This document shows positions 6,942-12,732 of a stretch of 12,732 bases of DNA, piece by piece. Under the pieces are notes generated by a model, which saw only the letters and a list, made by a program, of their open reading frames with translations, did not search any database and had not been told where the DNA came from. The translations under genes were made by a program, and so were the position numbers. Source of the stretch: Candidatus Solincola tengchongensis (lineage in GTDB: Bacteria; Actinomycetota; Geothermincolia; Geothermincolales; RBG-13-55-18); NCBI GenBank assembly GCA_015711895.1, contig MU158623.1:1-12732 (forward strand), in the 5' to 3' direction. Each line of letters starts with the position of its first letter. The stretch's first letter is position 1.

Positions 6942-7793
6942 TCAGCCCCCCTCGGTCATGCGCCTTATAACCAGGAAAGCCGCCGCATTGAGCGCCATGG
7001 CCACCAGTGCCAGAAGATTGCCCGCCGGGGTGGTCAGCATGGGTTTGAGGGAGGAAGGGTTCAACGCCGCCTGGATGGCGAGAAAGGCTAGGGGAAGGGC
7101 AGAGACCAGATAACCCGAGGCCCTGCTCTGAGAGGTCACCATCCTCAACTCCCTGCGCGCCTCCAGCCCCTCGCTTATCCTGCCCCGCATCCTGTCCAGT
7201 ACCCGGGGAAGGTCGCCGCCCCTCCCGTGGAGCAACCCCAGGACGGTCAGGGTGAGGCGAAGGGAGGGAACGGGGGAGCGTTCCGCGGCGCGGAGAAGGG
7301 ATTCCTCTAGGCCGCCCCCGGTGTTTATCTCCCCGATCAGCTCGCCCAGTTCCTCGCCCAGTTCTGTCCCCACGTCCTCCATGCATACCTGCAGGGATTG
7401 CTGGAGTGAAAGGCCGGAGCGCAGCGATTGGGTGAGGGAGTCGATGAGCTCGAGGACCTGTTCCTCCTTCCTCTGGGCTTTCCTCCTTCCGCGGTATTGC
7501 CGGAGAAAGCGACGCAAGGGGGGCAGTAGGAGAGGGAGCATGCAGAGGAGCGGGTTCCTCGTGACCGCCAGGGCCACCGTACAGGCAACGAGCATAAGGA
7601 ACCTCTCCTTCCCCCCGGGCTTAAGTACCCTCCGCGTGGCCTCGCGAAGTACCTCCTGGGTCGGGACCCTCCTCGGCGGGCCGAGGGCTTCGCCCAGAAG
7701 GATAGAGGCGGCACGTTCCCGCCTCGCCAGATGTAGGTGGGAGCGGAAGAGGATGGCGCTTGCAAGAAGGAGAAGGACGGAAGCGATTATCAT
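6942..7793 (-). CDS. tadB: Tad inner-membrane platform protein TadB (T2SSF family)
   Basis: The partner of TadC in the pilus assembly platform. The protein is 283 aa, by coincidence the same length as TadC. Membrane segments lie at about 2-16, 65-78, 80-93, 228-245 and 257-276. The T2SSF domain begins near ELIDSLTQSLRSGLSLQQSLQ (115-135; family pattern of a helix with a GxSxxQAL-like turn) and includes LTVLGLLHGRGGDLPRVLDRM (182-202). Its ATG overlaps the cpaF stop in an ATGA, so translation is probably coupled. The assignment as TadB rather than TadC rests on gene order and on the loop sequence. Confidence 0.88.
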   Translation of the reverse strand: MIIASVLLLLASAILFRSHLHLARRERAASILLGEALGPPRRVPTQEVLREATRRVLKPGGKERFLMLVACTVALAVTRNPLLCMLPLLLPPLRRFLRQYRGRRKAQRKEEQVLELIDSLTQSLRSGLSLQQSLQVCMEDVGTELGEELGELIGEINTGGGLEESLLRAAERSPVPSLRLTLTVLGLLHGRGGDLPRVLDRMRGRISEGLEARRELRMVTSQSRASGYLVSALPLAFLAIQAALNPSSLKPMLTTPAGNLLALVAMALNAAAFLVIRRMTEGG

Positions 7794-9049
7794 ATTTGAC
7801 GCGGCCCGGGAACCGCCGCTCTCACCCCCTCCCTCTTCCTCGGTGTCGGGCTGGAGATGTCGGGACCGGAGAGATGGGACGGCCCCGTCTGTTTCTCCAT
7901 CGCCTCAAGGGCTTCCGGCTCCAGCCTGCGCAGCCTTCCCCCTCCCCATTCCTCCCTCTCCATGACCGCTATCTCCCTGACCCGCCTGCGACCTTTACCA
8001 TCCCTTTCCACATGCACAACGACGTCCACCGCTCTCTCTATCTGGCGGCGCAGTGCCTCCGCGGGAAGGCCCACTCCGGCGGTGAGGGCCATGGTCTCCA
8101 GGCGGGAGAGGGCATCCAGTGGGGAATTGGCGTGGATGGTGGTCATGGAGCCCCGGTGTCCTGTGTTCAGGGCTTGCAGCAGGTCCAGGGCTTCCGGCCC
8201 TCGGACCTCACCGATGATTATACGGTCCGGGCGCATACGCAACGCGTTGCGCAGGAGGTCGCGGAGGGTCACCTCGCCCTTCCCCTCCAGGTTGGGAGGG
8301 CGGGTCTCAAGGGGGACCACGTGAGGCTGTTGCAGCCTCAGTTCGGCGGCGTCCTCCAGGGTGATGATGCGCTCACCGGGATGGATATGCGCGGACAGCG
8401 CGTTGAGAAGAGTGGTTTTTCCGCTTCCCGCACCGCCCGTTATCACCACGTTTTTCCTCTCCCTCACCACGGCGGCCAGGAAAGCGGCTTCCTCCGCGCC
8501 GAGCATCTTCACCTCCACCAGTTCCTGAAGGGTGAAGGGCTGGGTACGGAACTTGCGGATGGTGATCGCCGGGCCCAGCAGGGAGAGGGGAGGGAGGATG
8601 ACGTTGACCCGGGATCCGTCCGGAAGCCGGGCATCCACATAGGGAGAGGCCTCGTCGACGTGGAGCCCGAGGGGGCCGATTATGCGATCGATTATGCGGT
8701 AGAGCTCCTCCTCGCCCTGCAGGACCACATCGCAGGGAAGAAGGACACCGTTTTTCTCCACGTAGACCCGGTGAGGCCCGTTGACCATGACCTCCGTTAT
8801 CTCCGCATCGCGCATCAGGCTCTCCAGGGGACCGAGACCCAGTATGTCATCGAGCAGTTTCTGCAGGACCTCCTGCATCTCCGCGGAGCCCAGGACGAAT
8901 CCTTCCTCCCATATGACCTCCCGGGCCAGGCGGAGCAGGTCTTTCCGTTTCCTTGCGATGTCGGCTCGGAGGTCCAGGACCTTTTCCGTGCCGGAGAGGC
9001 GATCCCGAACCCTTTCCCTGATCAGGGGATAGGCGTCTGCAGGTTCCAC
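7790..9049 (-). CDS. cpaF: Tad pilus assembly ATPase TadA/CpaF
   Basis: A hexameric cytoplasmic secretion ATPase (T2SSE/VirB11 superfamily) that powers pilus extension and, in some Tad systems, retraction. With the GTG start at 9049 it is 419 aa. Seen: the N-terminal helical domain (to about 75), ITEVMVNGPHRVYVE (84-98), Walker A GGAGSGKT (205-212), Asp box TLEDAAEL (230-237), Walker B RIIIGEVRG (276-284), His box GHRGSMTTIHANSP (297-310), and a C-terminal tail rich in basic residues and proline after about 385. GTG 9049 is preferred because GGGAGGTGA lies 7 nt upstream and it clears the tadZ stop by 4 nt; the ATG at 9172 would overlap tadZ by 119 nt and adds sequence unlike the family. All catalytic motifs are intact. 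Confidence 0.95.
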   Translation of the reverse strand: MEPADAYPLIRERVRDRLSGTEKVLDLRADIARKRKDLLRLAREVIWEEGFVLGSAEMQEVLQKLLDDILGLGPLESLMRDAEITEVMVNGPHRVYVEKNGVLLPCDVVLQGEEELYRIIDRIIGPLGLHVDEASPYVDARLPDGSRVNVILPPLSLLGPAITIRKFRTQPFTLQELVEVKMLGAEEAAFLAAVVRERKNVVITGGAGSGKTTLLNALSAHIHPGERIITLEDAAELRLQQPHVVPLETRPPNLEGKGEVTLRDLLRNALRMRPDRIIIGEVRGPEALDLLQALNTGHRGSMTTIHANSPLDALSRLETMALTAGVGLPAEALRRQIERAVDVVVHVERDGKGRRRVREIAVMEREEWGGGRLRRLEPEALEAMEKQTGPSHLSGPDISSPTPRKREGVRAAVPGPRQI

Positions 9050-9053
9050 CCGT

Positions 9054-10304
9054 TCACCTCCCGGCGGTAGAAGGGAGATAGGAACCCTTTTTCTTTCCCG
9101 TGCCTGGGAAGAGGCGAAGGCGCTGTTCCCCCACCGGATAGGGTTCCGTCTCCCCGATGAGCCATCCGGCAAGCCGAGATACCGCCTTGCCCAGGGATGA
9201 ATCGGGCCGAGGGAGCCGCCCGAGCTCGGCGAAGTCCAGCCCGGAACGCGGGTCGTCGGGGACCGTACAGGTGTTCTCTATACCGATGGCCCGTGAGATC
9301 TCGTGGGGTTGCAGGGTGGAGCTGTTTCCGTGTCGGTTGATTATCAGGCGGAGGACGCGGGGGTCGATCCCGAAACCCCGCACTGTCGAGCTCAGGACGC
9401 GTGCGGAACGCGCGGACAAGGCGTCGGACATGGTGACCACGGACAGAGCGCGGCAGGGGAGGAGAAGAGGGAGGAACTCCTCCGCAAGGTGGCCGGGCAG
9501 ATCCACCACCACGGTGTCGAAGAGAAAGGCGAGGTTGCGAAAGAAGAAGGAGGGGAGACGGGAAGCCCGTCGCGCCTCTTTCCCGCGCTGGTGCCCGAAA
9601 GGGAGGAGGTAAAAACCAGTGGGATGGCGGTACAGGGATACGCGGGCCATCTCCCAGGAGATGTCCTCCGCCAGGGGCAGCAGGTCGAGAAGAGACTTTC
9701 CCGTACCTTCCGGCTTAAACATGGAGAGCTGGGAGCGTTCCCGGTCCAGATCCACCAGGAGCACACGCCTCTCCCGCACGGCAAAGGAGGCGGCCAGGGA
9801 GGATGCCAGCAAGCTGTTTCCCACCCCTCCTTTGCCGCCGGCGAGTATGACGAGGCCGGGAGCCGATGGTTTCTTTCCGGGATTCCCGAACGGTTCTCGA
9901 AACGCGGTCCCGCGGAGCAACTCCGCTTTTTCCCTGAGCCTTATATAGAGGTCTTCCGGATCTGCCTTCGCGGGGTCGATGGTTCCGCAGAAAGCGAAAG
10001 GCCCCCGGAATAAATTCGAAAGCCCCTCGTATCCCGTCCAGGGTTCCGTTCCCGTAACCAGGAAAGCGGGGATGAGGCCCAGCCGGTCCTGGTCATGGAA
10101 TCCCGGTGCCTCATCCTCCAGGTCCAGGAGAAGCTGGGTGGAGATCAGCAGCATATCCGGACGGAAGCGGTGGAGCAGCCTCCAGAGGTCTTCCAGGGTA
10201 CGCGCCACCCCGCACGTTTCCAGAAGGGGGTGTGCGTCCACCGCCTCGGCCAGGCTTGAGACGTCCCCGCTGGGGAGCGCCAGGGCTACGCTGATGGTCT
10301 CCAT
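9054..10304 (-). CDS. tadZ: TadZ/CpaE-like ParA/MinD-family pilus localisation protein
   Basis: TadZ/CpaE proteins combine a receiver-like N-terminal domain with a ParA/MinD-type ATPase and place the Tad machine at a cell site. The protein is 416 aa. The N-terminal pseudo-receiver (about 1-135, core RPDMLLIS at 48-55) has no clear phosphorylation pocket. The ATPase domain begins near 149, with the deviant Walker A region GGKGGVGNS. The signature lysine (K158) is kept, but the P-loop lysine is Asn (N163, codon AAC). VLLVDLDRE (181-189) and VVVDLPG (265-271) match the switch I/A' and Walker B positions. The start is ATG 10304, with GGAGG 5 nt upstream; a TTG at 10316 is in frame but less well placed. 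It is the first gene of the Tad operon. Confidence 0.88.
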   Translation of the reverse strand: METISVALALPSGDVSSLAEAVDAHPLLETCGVARTLEDLWRLLHRFRPDMLLISTQLLLDLEDEAPGFHDQDRLGLIPAFLVTGTEPWTGYEGLSNLFRGPFAFCGTIDPAKADPEDLYIRLREKAELLRGTAFREPFGNPGKKPSAPGLVILAGGKGGVGNSLLASSLAASFAVRERRVLLVDLDRERSQLSMFKPEGTGKSLLDLLPLAEDISWEMARVSLYRHPTGFYLLPFGHQRGKEARRASRLPSFFFRNLAFLFDTVVVDLPGHLAEEFLPLLLPCRALSVVTMSDALSARSARVLSSTVRGFGIDPRVLRLIINRHGNSSTLQPHEISRAIGIENTCTVPDDPRSGLDFAELGRLPRPDSSLGKAVSRLAGWLIGETEPYPVGEQRLRLFPGTGKKKGSYLPSTAGR

Positions 10305-10320
10305 AAGTTCCTCCAAAAGT

Positions 10321-10344
10321 TATAATAGTTATATAACTAATATA
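10321..10344. promoter_or_regulatory. 24-bp near-perfect palindrome, candidate operator of the Tad operon
   Basis: The half-sites TATAATAGTTAT and its reverse complement match at 11 of 12 positions; the only mismatch is the fifth base from each end. The inner 12 bp (AGTTATATAACT) are perfect. It lies in an almost pure A/T island within GC-rich DNA, 16 nt upstream of the tadZ ATG and overlapping the likely -10 region. A dimeric repressor or activator site is the simplest reading. It also contains TATAAT on the plus strand, so it could serve both directions. Confidence 0.6.
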
Positions 10345-10362
10345 AATTTATCATAATGTCAA
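10328..10362 (-). promoter_or_regulatory. Probable promoter region of the Tad operon
   Basis: A perfect TTGACA lies at 10362-10357 on the minus strand. TATAAC at 10333-10328 (5/6) is the best-placed -10 for a start near 10321, but its spacing to TTGACA is 23 nt. TTATGA (10356-10351) would give 17 nt but matches only 3/6. TATATT (10344-10339) has a 12-nt spacer. The non-standard spacing suggests an activator- or repressor-controlled promoter, or an alternative sigma factor. Confidence 0.45.
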
Positions 10363-10368
10363 TATCTG

Positions 10369-10396
10369 CTCCCTGGACGGATACCGGACCAGGGAG
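10369..10396. repeat. Inverted repeat with 8-bp perfect arms
   Basis: CTCCCTGG (10369-10376) and CCAGGGAG (10389-10396) are perfect reverse complements. Inside, CGG and CCG can pair around ATA, giving about 11 base pairs with a small bulge. No T-run follows on either strand. It lies just outside the Tad -35 region on the side of the divergent gene. It could be a protein-binding site, or an RNA stem if transcribed from the AT-rich island toward the right. Confidence 0.5.
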
Positions 10397-10417
10397 GCCC
10401 GGAAAACGGTCATCTCT

Positions 10418-10458
10418 CCGGCATCGCGGCATACGGGCGCTTGTTTCGAGGATGCCGG
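10418..10458. repeat. Second inverted repeat with 8-bp perfect arms
   Basis: CCGGCATC (10418-10425) and GATGCCGG (10451-10458) are perfect reverse complements separated by 25 nt. Part of that spacer can form a GCG/CGC stem. It is unrelated in sequence to the repeat at 10369-10396. No T-run is adjacent. Its role is unknown. Confidence 0.45.
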
Positions 10459-10482
10459 GAGCACATGAGGAGGGAGCCCGGT

Positions 10483-10511
10483 TTGATGCGGCAGGGGGCT
10501 TGTGTTAAAAA
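10483..10511 (+). promoter_or_regulatory. Possible promoter of the beta-propeller gene
   Basis: TTGATG (10483-10488, 4/6) and TAAAAA (10506-10511, 4/6) are separated by exactly 17 nt and would start transcription near 10518, about 100 nt before the ATG at 10621. It is the best sigma-70-like match on the plus strand in this gap, but both boxes are weak. Confidence 0.3.
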
Positions 10512-10620
10512 GGGCGTGACGGGTTCGCCGGTGCCTGTTCCCGTGCATCTTCCGGAGAGGGATTGACGGGCATCGAGACCGAGGCCTGTGGTTGCGACGC
10601 AGCGAGATGGCGAGGCGGGT

Positions 10621-11784
10621 ATGTTAGCCGGCATAGGAGAAACACCGAGAAAAAGATGGCTCTCCGGTGCGTTGCTTCTCCTGGCGGCAGTACTTGCCGT
10701 TTCCTCCGCTTTCTATATAAGGCGTACCGCAGAGGGGATAAGACTCGGAAAGGCAGACATGGCCATGCCCGGTGTGGGCCCCTCTCATGCCTCCTATCTT
10801 CCTGCCGGACCCCGAGGAAACCTGGGCGAGATGTGGGGCACCCGGATGGAGTCGGAGATCGTCGGCCCGTGTGCGATCGCGGGCGATAGGGTATTCACGG
10901 CCTGCCGGAGCGGGTTTTTATACTGCCTGGATCTGGGAAGTGGGCGTCCGCTGTGGCGGTACGACACCGGAGGAGAGATCACCTCCATGCCCTCGCTGTC
11001 CGAGGACGGCGTGCTGGTCTCCACGGGGGACGGCCGCGTGGTCTGCGTGGATGCGGAGGGGAGGTTTCGCTGGGAGGCCGAGGCCGGGGGTTCGGTGCCC
11101 TCCTCACCGTTGCCCGCGGGGAAGGTTGTCTATTTCGCTTCCCGCGACGGCTTCCTGTATTGTGTGAACGCGGATGACGGTTCGGAGAAGTGGAGCTTTC
11201 GAGCGGACGCTCCTCTGGAGGTCTCCCCCTGCCTCTACGAGGGTCAGGTACTGTGCGCATCCTACGAGGGGACCCTCTTCGCCCTGGATGCCCATGACGG
11301 CCGCCTTTTGTGGTCGTCCCGCCTCCAGGGAGTCCCGGTTTCCTTCCCGGTAGCCGACGAGGGACGCGTCTTCGTGGCCACCGACGTGGAGTTGCGCTGC
11401 ATGGATGTTCAGAGCGGCAAGACCCTTTGGTCCTGCGCCCTGGGCCCCACGGTCCTCTCCAGTCCAGCGGTAAGGGGCAACCAGGTTATCATACTTCAGG
11501 GCGAGGTCGAGGAGACCTCCGGAGTGCTCTCGTTGGACGCGAGGACGGGAGACCGGCTATGGCAGGCATCTACCGGTATCCCGTCCTGCAGGACGAACAT
11601 CCTGGTCACCAACCAGGATGTATACCTGGCCGGCCCCGCTCAGGTGCTGGCTCTGGAGTGCGAGACCGGTTCACCCACCCTGAAGGTGAACGTGGAGGGC
11701 GTGTTGCCGGCGACGCTCACGGTCACCGAGGACCGCGTCCTGGTGGGGACCGCCAGGCGCAAGGTGTTTTGTCTGGGAGAGTAG
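10621..11784 (+). CDS. Membrane-anchored PQQ-like beta-propeller protein
   Basis: A 387-aa extracytoplasmic beta-propeller of the PQQ-repeat/BamB-like fold (PF13360 type). An N-terminal RKRW stretch is followed by one hydrophobic helix (about 13-33, GALLLLAAVLAVSSAFYI) with no lipobox, so it is probably a membrane anchor. Then come about seven repeats of roughly 40 residues with the pattern GxLYCLD..G...W: LYCLDLGSGRPLWRY, VVCVDAEGRFRWEA, LYCVNADDGSEKWSF, LFALDAHDGRLLWSS, LRCMDVQSGKTLWSC, LSLDARTGDRLWQA, VLALECETGSP. A last half-repeat (VFCLGE) could close the ring with the N-terminal strand EMWGTRME to give eight blades. A Cys recurs in the inner strands. Enzyme-type PQQ ligands are not evident, so it is more likely a scaffold than a dehydrogenase. 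ATG 10621 (GAGG 5 nt upstream) is preferred over GTG 10588. Confidence 0.85.
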   Translation: MLAGIGETPRKRWLSGALLLLAAVLAVSSAFYIRRTAEGIRLGKADMAMPGVGPSHASYLPAGPRGNLGEMWGTRMESEIVGPCAIAGDRVFTACRSGFLYCLDLGSGRPLWRYDTGGEITSMPSLSEDGVLVSTGDGRVVCVDAEGRFRWEAEAGGSVPSSPLPAGKVVYFASRDGFLYCVNADDGSEKWSFRADAPLEVSPCLYEGQVLCASYEGTLFALDAHDGRLLWSSRLQGVPVSFPVADEGRVFVATDVELRCMDVQSGKTLWSCALGPTVLSSPAVRGNQVIILQGEVEETSGVLSLDARTGDRLWQASTGIPSCRTNILVTNQDVYLAGPAQVLALECETGSPTLKVNVEGVLPATLTVTEDRVLVGTARRKVFCLGE

Positions 11785-11802
11785 AAAATAGATTATGCGA
11801 AA

Positions 11803-11864
11803 GCGGTTCACGGTTTCACCGTCCGCTCGTGGTCGGGAACGTTCTGGGAGTCGGAACGGGACCA
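11803..11864 (+). other. Two consecutive stem-loops after the propeller gene
   Basis: The first stem pairs GCGG (11803-11806) with CCGC (11823-11826) and ACGGT (11810-11814) with ACCGT (11818-11822), loop TTC. The second pairs TGGTC (11830-11834) with GACCA (11860-11864) and CGTTC (11840-11844) with GAACG (11854-11858). They start 18 nt after the stop codon, so a 3'-end role is likely, but neither is followed by a T-run; the next bases are AAAATAAAA. Confidence 0.4.
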
Positions 11865-11913
11865 TCGGGAAAATAAAAGGGATGCGGGATGTTTATGGGA
11901 TGCGGGGCGCTTA

Positions 11914-11919
11914 TATAAT
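11914..11919 (+). promoter_or_regulatory. Consensus -10 box upstream of the lipoprotein gene
   Basis: TATAAT at 11914-11919 stands in a short AT-rich run. The best upstream partner, TTTATG (11892-11897, 16-nt spacer), matches the -35 consensus at only 3 of 6 bases. A start near 11926 would give a leader of about 95 nt before the TTG at 12021. That leader contains a perfect 10-bp palindrome, AGTTCGAACT, at 11977-11986. Confidence 0.4.
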
Positions 11920-12020
11920 ATGTCCTCGATGTCGAAAACTTGTGATATGTCCGCAAGGCCAAAACCGGAAAAAGCTAGTTCGAACTCAAGAGCGACGGGT
12001 AACGAGAAAGGGTGATGAGA

Positions 12021-12732
12021 TTGAAGCGCATCCTATCTGGCGGGACGGGCCGCTGGCTTCCGGCAGTCTCTCTGACCGTGCTCCTATGTTTCCTGTTGGT
12101 CGTCTTTCCCGGCTGCGGAAAGGGGGAACCCTCCCTGGAGGAGATCTGGGATAAGTCGGCGGAAGCCCAGGAGAACATCACCTCCCTGCACATGGAAATA
12201 GCCATATTTTACCAGAACACGAAGTTCGGCAGCGGGCAGATCCAGACCTATACCGTTGACGTGAGCGGGAACAACGTGCACCTTCAAAACTCCATCTTCG
12301 GGCATACCTTCAGTGAGGTCATCGTTGTCGGCGGCAAGCAGTACAGCCGGTCTATGGGGGAGAAGAAATGGCAGGAGCAACCGGTGAGCCTCACGGCACA
12401 GTCGGCCACGGAGCAGATGCGTGGGCTCGCAAATCTCCCATCCGTGGCCTCGACGAAGGAGAACAAGGGCTTGGAGAAGGTGGGGGGCAAGGAGACCTAC
12501 CACCTCTATTTCGGCTTGGCTCCCGGGGAGATACCCAGCCTATTTTCCAAAGTGCCGGTCTCGCAGCTCTCCGCGGCCAGCGGTGCGGACGTCGATGTTT
12601 GGGTGGAAAAGGACACCTACTACCGCATAAAGTACGAAGCGGTGATCCGGAACGTGCTCATCGAGGAGAAGATCGGGTACGGGGACGTGCGCATCGTCAC
12701 CAATATAACGGAGATAAACCAGCCCATAAGCA
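12021..12732 (+). CDS. LppX/LolA-like surface lipoprotein (C-terminus beyond window)
   Basis: 237 codons are visible and no stop is reached. The N-terminus MKRILSGGTGRWLPAV is followed by a hydrophobic stretch (17-30) and FPGC, a lipobox with Cys at residue 33. It is therefore a probable signal-peptidase-II lipoprotein, although Phe/Pro at -3/-2 are not ideal. The mature part (SLEEIWDKSAEAQENITSLH...) is a beta-rich domain with repeated Lys/Gly turns (VVGGKQYSR, KVGGKETYHLYF, DVDVWVEKDTYYRIKYE), resembling the LolA/LppX-LprAFG half-barrel that carries lipid or other hydrophobic ligands. Start: AAGGGTGAT places TTG 12021 at the right distance, while ATG 12015 is too close to the ribosome site. 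Function is inferred from fold-like pattern only. Confidence 0.75.
   Translation, partial: MKRILSGGTGRWLPAVSLTVLLCFLLVVFPGCGKGEPSLEEIWDKSAEAQENITSLHMEIAIFYQNTKFGSGQIQTYTVDVSGNNVHLQNSIFGHTFSEVIVVGGKQYSRSMGEKKWQEQPVSLTAQSATEQMRGLANLPSVASTKENKGLEKVGGKETYHLYFGLAPGEIPSLFSKVPVSQLSAASGADVDVWVEKDTYYRIKYEAVIRNVLIEEKIGYGDVRIVTNITEINQPIS

Noticed and set aside
7760..9070. 436-codon open frame on the plus strand
   Set aside because: It is antisense to cpaF, which has all its catalytic motifs. The translated sequence is low-complexity and has no recognisable family.
9050..9172. Upstream ATG start for cpaF
   Set aside because: It would overlap tadZ by 119 nt. GTG 9049 has a near-ideal Shine-Dalgarno and gives the normal family length.
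10351..10634. Small minus-strand frames in the divergent spacer
   Set aside because: They have no ribosome site or recognisable content, overlap both inverted repeats, and extend into the plus-strand propeller gene.
11926..12014. c-di-GMP (GEMM-I) riboswitch in the lipoprotein leader, suggested by CGCAAGGCCAAAACCG
   Set aside because: The paired GNRA hairpin, the GGGACGCAAAGC core and the closing GGGTTACC element are not present. A related string (GGCCAAAACCG) near 4977-4987 on the minus strand also lacks the fold. A covariance-model search would settle it.
1..12732. CRISPR arrays, insertion sequences, tRNA or rRNA genes, phage or toxin-antitoxin genes
   Set aside because: Read on both strands, I found no regularly spaced repeats, transposase motifs, cloverleaf-like RNA or known defence proteins. 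The AGTTCGAACT at 11977 resembles a T-loop but has no surrounding tRNA arms.

Overview
The window is GC-rich, gene-dense bacterial chromosome. Several features fit a monoderm-type lineage, most likely Actinomycetota-like or a Bacillota-like anaerobe: a long Gram-positive-style PriA, an LppX/LolA-type lipoprotein, a Tad locus with no secretin in view, and a pilin reminiscent of the actinobacterial DUF4244/Flp group. This placement is an inference. No rRNA or other marker gene is present. Shine-Dalgarno placement supports non-ATG starts for many genes: TTG for the TauE-like protein, YbaK, the pilin and the lipoprotein, and GTG for CpaF.

Layout. 1-2189 (minus) holds housekeeping and accessory genes: a TauE/SafE permease running off the left edge, a YbaK-type aminoacyl-tRNA deacylase just upstream of it in one operon, a 62-aa KGG-repeat stress-type protein, and a COG2426 small membrane transporter. 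2340-4853 (minus) is priA, with a consensus -10 box so close to its ATG that the mRNA may be leaderless. 5102-10304 (minus) is a compact Tad (tight adherence, type IVc) pilus operon in the order tadZ/cpaE - tadA/cpaF - tadB - tadC - (possible 44-aa ORF) - small pilin - prepilin peptidase. 10621-11784 (plus) is a membrane-anchored PQQ-like beta-propeller protein, divergent from the Tad operon. 12021 to the right edge (plus) is the N-terminal part of a lipoprotein.

How it works together. TadZ is expected to position the machine at a pole or site. The hexameric ATPase CpaF drives the inner-membrane platform TadB/TadC. The platform polymerises the small Flp-like pilin after the class A24 peptidase removes its leader. 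Genes are coupled by a 4-bp ATGA overlap (cpaF/tadB) and 3-4 nt gaps (tadZ/cpaF and tadB/tadC). The pilin and peptidase are set apart by longer, hairpin-rich spacers, a plausible means of uncoupling their expression from the upstream genes.

Most unusual points. TadZ has Asn in place of the Walker A lysine. The pilin has Ala instead of Gly at the expected -1 cleavage position. A 24-bp near-perfect palindrome sits in an AT-rich island at the Tad promoter. Two further strong inverted repeats lie in the divergent intergenic region. Adjacent hairpins cover the ribosome-binding site of the peptidase gene. I saw no rRNA, tRNA, CRISPR array, insertion sequence or phage gene. I did not find a clearly novel multi-gene system: the Tad locus is a known class with some unusual residues and regulatory DNA.
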